Shown here: positions 62,601 through 64,000 of the stretch, in pieces
Position numbering within the stretch: the stretch's first letter is position 1
Layout: each line of letters starts with the position of its first letter
Assembly: GCA_036013505.1 (NCBI GenBank)
Contig: CP107851.1
Coordinates: forward strand, 9,534,001 to 9,598,000
Reading direction: 5' to 3'
Source: Streptomyces sp. NBC_00510
Lineage (GTDB): Bacteria > Actinomycetota > Actinomycetes > Streptomycetales > Streptomycetaceae
DNA length: 64,000 nt
The notes under the pieces: generated by a model
The model's database searches: none
Told to the model about the DNA's origin: nothing
The model's input: the letters and a program-made list of their open reading frames with translations, nothing else
Made by a program: the position numbers and the translations under genes

Positions 62601-63376
62601 CCGGCGAAGTCCGGGTGCGCGGCGTCGATGCCGGTGTCCAGGACGGCGACGTCCACGCCCTGCCCGGTGTCCCCGCCGGCCCAGACCTCCGGGGCACCGA
62701 TCTGCGCCGTGGTGTCCGACAGCGTGGCCTTGACCTTGCCGTCCAGCCACACCTTGGCGATGCCGCCGGCGAGCCGTCCGCCGTCCGCCGTATTCGCGGC
62801 CGCGGCGGCCTTCGCGTCGGCACCCCCGGTCAGGGAGGACCAGAAGTCCGCGGCCCGCTCGTGCTCGGCGGAGATCGCCGCGCCCTGGATGCTGCTGAGG
62901 GTCAGGGTCCTGCGCGCGCCCTCCGGGGTCTTCGCGCTGCGGGAGCGGGCGGCGGCGTCGGTGTACGTGACGATGAGCGGCAGCCGGTCGCTGCGCGCGT
63001 CGTCGTAGCCGTCCTTCAGCAGCGCGGTGACGTTGAAGAGCCCCTCGTCCAGGGCTCCTGACGCGATGTAGGGGACCGCTGCGTCGGGGTACACGTAGGT
63101 GTCGGTGCCCACCGACATCACGTGGGCGCCGCCGGTCCTGCCGTGCGGGTCGGTGACCGAGGTGACGGCCTGGGCCCGGCCGTCCCCGGTGACGGTGACC
63201 TTGTCGCCGGTGATCAGCGTGACGGTGCGCACGGCAGCGGGAGCGGCACCGGTCGCGGCGGGGGAGGGGGACGTCGCCGAGGGGTCGGCCGATGCGGCCG
63301 GACCCGTGGCCGTCAGCACCACCAGTGCTGCGACGGCGGCTGTCAGCCCGCGTCTGCGGGACGGAGGCATGCGCAA
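59615..63376 (-). CDS. Large secreted subtilisin-like (S8) serine peptidase
   Basis: A 1253-residue secreted endopeptidase. A signal peptide (1-30) and a pro-region (about 50-220) precede the S8 domain with Asp247 (VAVLDTGID), His279 (GHGTHVAST), oxyanion Asn376 (AAGNSG) and Ser457 (SGTSMATPHVAG). Long beta-rich C-terminal regions follow, with a PA-like insert and a last segment closely like that of the peptidase at 10526-14245. TTG at 63376 follows GAGG by 5 nt; ATG at 63370 is the alternative. It is divergent from a TrmB-type regulator gene and convergent with the peptide importer operon, which suggests coupled digestion and uptake of peptides. Confidence 0.93.
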   Translation of the reverse strand: MRMPPSRRRGLTAAVAALVVLTATGPAASADPSATSPSPAATGAAPAAVRTVTLITGDKVTVTGDGRAQAVTSVTDPHGRTGGAHVMSVGTDTYVYPDAAVPYIASGALDEGLFNVTALLKDGYDDARSDRLPLIVTYTDAAARSRSAKTPEGARRTLTLSSIQGAAISAEHERAADFWSSLTGGADAKAAAAANTADGGRLAGGIAKVWLDGKVKATLSDTTAQIGAPEVWAGGDTGQGVDVAVLDTGIDAAHPDFAGRIAATESFVPGADVTDRHGHGTHVASTVAGTGAASGGTEKGVAPGASLHIGKVLDDFGSGQDSWILAGMEWAARDQHAKVVSMSLGGDATDGTDPLSEAVNRLSEETGALFVIAAGNSGPAPYTVSAPGAADAALTVGAVNGPGKGVDQLAEFSSRGPRVGDNAVKPDLTGPGVNVLAARSQYAPEGEGAYQTMSGTSMATPHVAGAAALLAAKHPDWTGQQLKAALISTTASTQRFSPFEAGSGRVDVAAAVKATLVASGDAYAQTHYPYTPGQTVRKDVTYTNSGAAPVTVDLSLSPGQLPEGLFTLTEPRLTVPAQGTASVGVITHLDAAEDNGAYSTRLVATGADGTALARTTVGVNKEGRRVNLTFTAKDRHGKALPGTLILKDVERNTAPKAFAVDASGRIDLRLSPSTYSAWLNADVPGIDGTHTLGFAMFSAPQIDLDADRTVRFDAASLRKAAAVTPQPTANEFMRVDQYRTNGDLFPFLDSYMPEYWRYDSLWVTPTPKVTKGSYHFATRWRQIQPPLTFSSGSQTYDDVTLQSMSPKLREGTGTYRAVWAGDGSAADFRKLKVRGQVAVVRRSDTVSAPDQAAAAAKAGARQLLILNDGYGKFDPWADLPDAAPLPVASLGTDDSARLLSRLRKPGTATLKVVSHPYPRYAYDLIRHHDGAVPKDPSYRPRPGDLARIDESFRNSTQAEAVAYREDVSLIFNRPTLIQATRVAAQGTLTSWVSAGDDARWISSAAMRDLGQRGVTRTYKARSTNNETWFSAIQHPRVLNDGISWTAPYRVGDIISTSVLPAWGDSGGHAGVAWVDGNTSKISLYQGDQLLGEDYNERIVTAEGLSPDPQPYRIVVEGERNVPDRPYSTRTRTEWGFTSSTTDYSAITPLPLVQLDYAVATDLSGKAQRRTGLTVTASHLKGAAGAGAIRTVTLEVSYDDGATWRKATLRQSGGGWKAQLDAPSRARFASLRTTARDAKGNSVGQTLIRAFGVK

Positions 63377-63452
63377 GGGAACCTCATGGACTCGATGGGG
63401 TGGGGTGGAACGCAGTCAGCCATCCGTTCGCATCGCTGTAAAGGCGGCCCTT

Positions 63453-63469
63453 TGGCACTTCTGTGCCAT
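63453..63469. promoter_or_regulatory. Shared inverted-repeat element upstream of second S8 peptidase
   Basis: The inverted repeat TGGCAC-ttct-GTGCCA (63453-63468) overlaps TGTGCCAT (63462-63469), the same element found upstream of the first S8 peptidase gene. It begins 86 nt upstream of the TTG start, against 88 nt in the other gene, and lies in the region shared with the divergent regulator gene. Confidence 0.5.
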
Positions 63470-63622
63470 GTCACCAAGTGGACACGGCGCAAAGCGGCGC
63501 AATGATCGGCAAGCGAGACACACTGCACGGTGTGAGCGGCCGCCGCACCGCGGCACATCCATCACACGTTGCTGACATGACGTCAGTTCGCTCGCGTGCA
63601 CAAAGGTCAGAGGTGGAGAACG

Positions 63623-64000
63623 ATGACGGAAGGCGCCGCACCCTTGGAGCTGGTCGGACTCGACGCGGGGGCGGAGGCCGTCTACCGCGAACTGCTCGCA
63701 CACGGTGGCGGTACGGCCGACGACGTCACCGCGGCGTTCGGGCTGGGCACCGGAGCGGCGGTGGCCCTGCTGGAACGCCTGCACCACTCCGGGCTGCTCA
63801 GCCGCCGCTCCTCGGGGGAGTACCTGACCGTGGATCCGCGTCACGCGCTGCGGACACTGGTGGAGTCCCGCGAACGCCAACTGGCCGCCGTACGCGACGC
63901 CACCGGGCCGCTCGGCGCGCTGTTCGACGAGGCCAGGCGGTCCAGCGCCGGCGAACCCGCCACACGGACGATCAGCGGCCCGGAGGAAGTCGGGGACTGC
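63623..64000 (+). CDS. TrmB-like helix-turn-helix regulator (C-terminus cut by window edge)
   Basis: The first 126 codons of a regulator. The winged helix-turn-helix (about 15-75) reads GLDAGAEAVYRELLAHGGGTADDVTAAFGLGTGAAVALLERLHHSGLLSRR, the pattern of TrmB-type and of streptomycete TrmB-LuxR fusion regulators. A coiled segment (ESRERQLAAVRDATGPL) follows. The rest, which may include a LuxR-type C-terminal domain, is outside the window. ATG at 63623 has GGTGGAG upstream. It is divergent from the S8 peptidase gene (246 bp) and is the best local candidate for control of that gene and, through the shared element, of the other S8 gene. Confidence 0.8.
   Translation, partial: MTEGAAPLELVGLDAGAEAVYRELLAHGGGTADDVTAAFGLGTGAAVALLERLHHSGLLSRRSSGEYLTVDPRHALRTLVESRERQLAAVRDATGPLGALFDEARRSSAGEPATRTISGPEEVGDC

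Overview
The window is actinobacterial and almost certainly from Streptomyces: GC is very high, third codon positions are nearly all G or C, GTG and TTG starts are common, and the gene families (ECF sigma factor with a Ser/Thr kinase, SpoIIE phosphatase and anti-sigma ATPases, large secreted S8 and S53 peptidases, GH92, TetR pairs) are typical of that genus. I count about 50 protein genes, many separated by long perfect hairpins that look like terminators. There is no rRNA, CRISPR array, integrase, transposase or plasmid module.

Layout. 1-6400: a kinase cut by the window edge, divergent from an ECF sigma factor, then a secreted S53 peptidase with Kelch repeats and several very small genes. 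6400-10400: aldehyde dehydrogenase and quinone oxidoreductase, each divergent from its own TetR regulator. 10500-14250: the first large secreted subtilisin-like (S8) peptidase. 15000-19200: a LysR regulator divergent from a DJ-1/PfpI protein, MFS exporter and SDR operon. 19300-23500: stress-type and signalling proteins, including a PAS/GAF/SpoIIE/HATPase protein. 23586-32451: a coherent amino-sugar salvage locus for N-acetylmuramic acid (rpiR-murQ divergent from sugar kinase, Na+ symporter, anmK and a D-lactate dehydrogenase). 32650-35700: an unrecognised membrane operon with a possible -1 frameshift. 35700-41000: anti-sigma ATPase, SRPBCC, transketolase, PRC-barrel and small membrane protein. 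41099-43000: RtcB RNA ligase convergent with archease. 43000-48300: rRNA methyltransferase-like protein, lipoprotein, a macro-domain remnant, LLM oxidoreductase, esterase and acetyltransferase. 49867-59470: GH92 glycosidase and an oligopeptide ABC importer. 59615-64000: the second S8 peptidase, divergent from a TrmB-type regulator cut by the edge.

The most unusual element is at about 49146-49406, just downstream of an unrecognised gene (48367-49098). Two tRNAs appear to be encoded in circularly permuted order. In each, the 3' half (anticodon-stem strand, canonical T-arm, acceptor strand) lies upstream of its own 5' half (acceptor strand, D-arm, anticodon-stem strand), with a 6-7 nt linker. 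Acceptor strands pair over all seven positions in both units, and the sequences flanking each unit are complementary to each other, as needed to hold the two ends of a permuted precursor together. Maturation would need cutting and ligation; an RtcB ligase and its activator archease are encoded 6-8 kb upstream. I know permuted tRNA genes only from some algae and archaea, so this deserves direct testing.

Other themes: the two S8 peptidases share TTG starts, near-identical architecture and a TGTGCCATG element 86-88 nt upstream of the start. The second one sits beside the peptide importer, suggesting linked extracellular proteolysis and peptide uptake. In the salvage locus the D-lactate released by MurQ could be oxidised by the neighbouring dehydrogenase.
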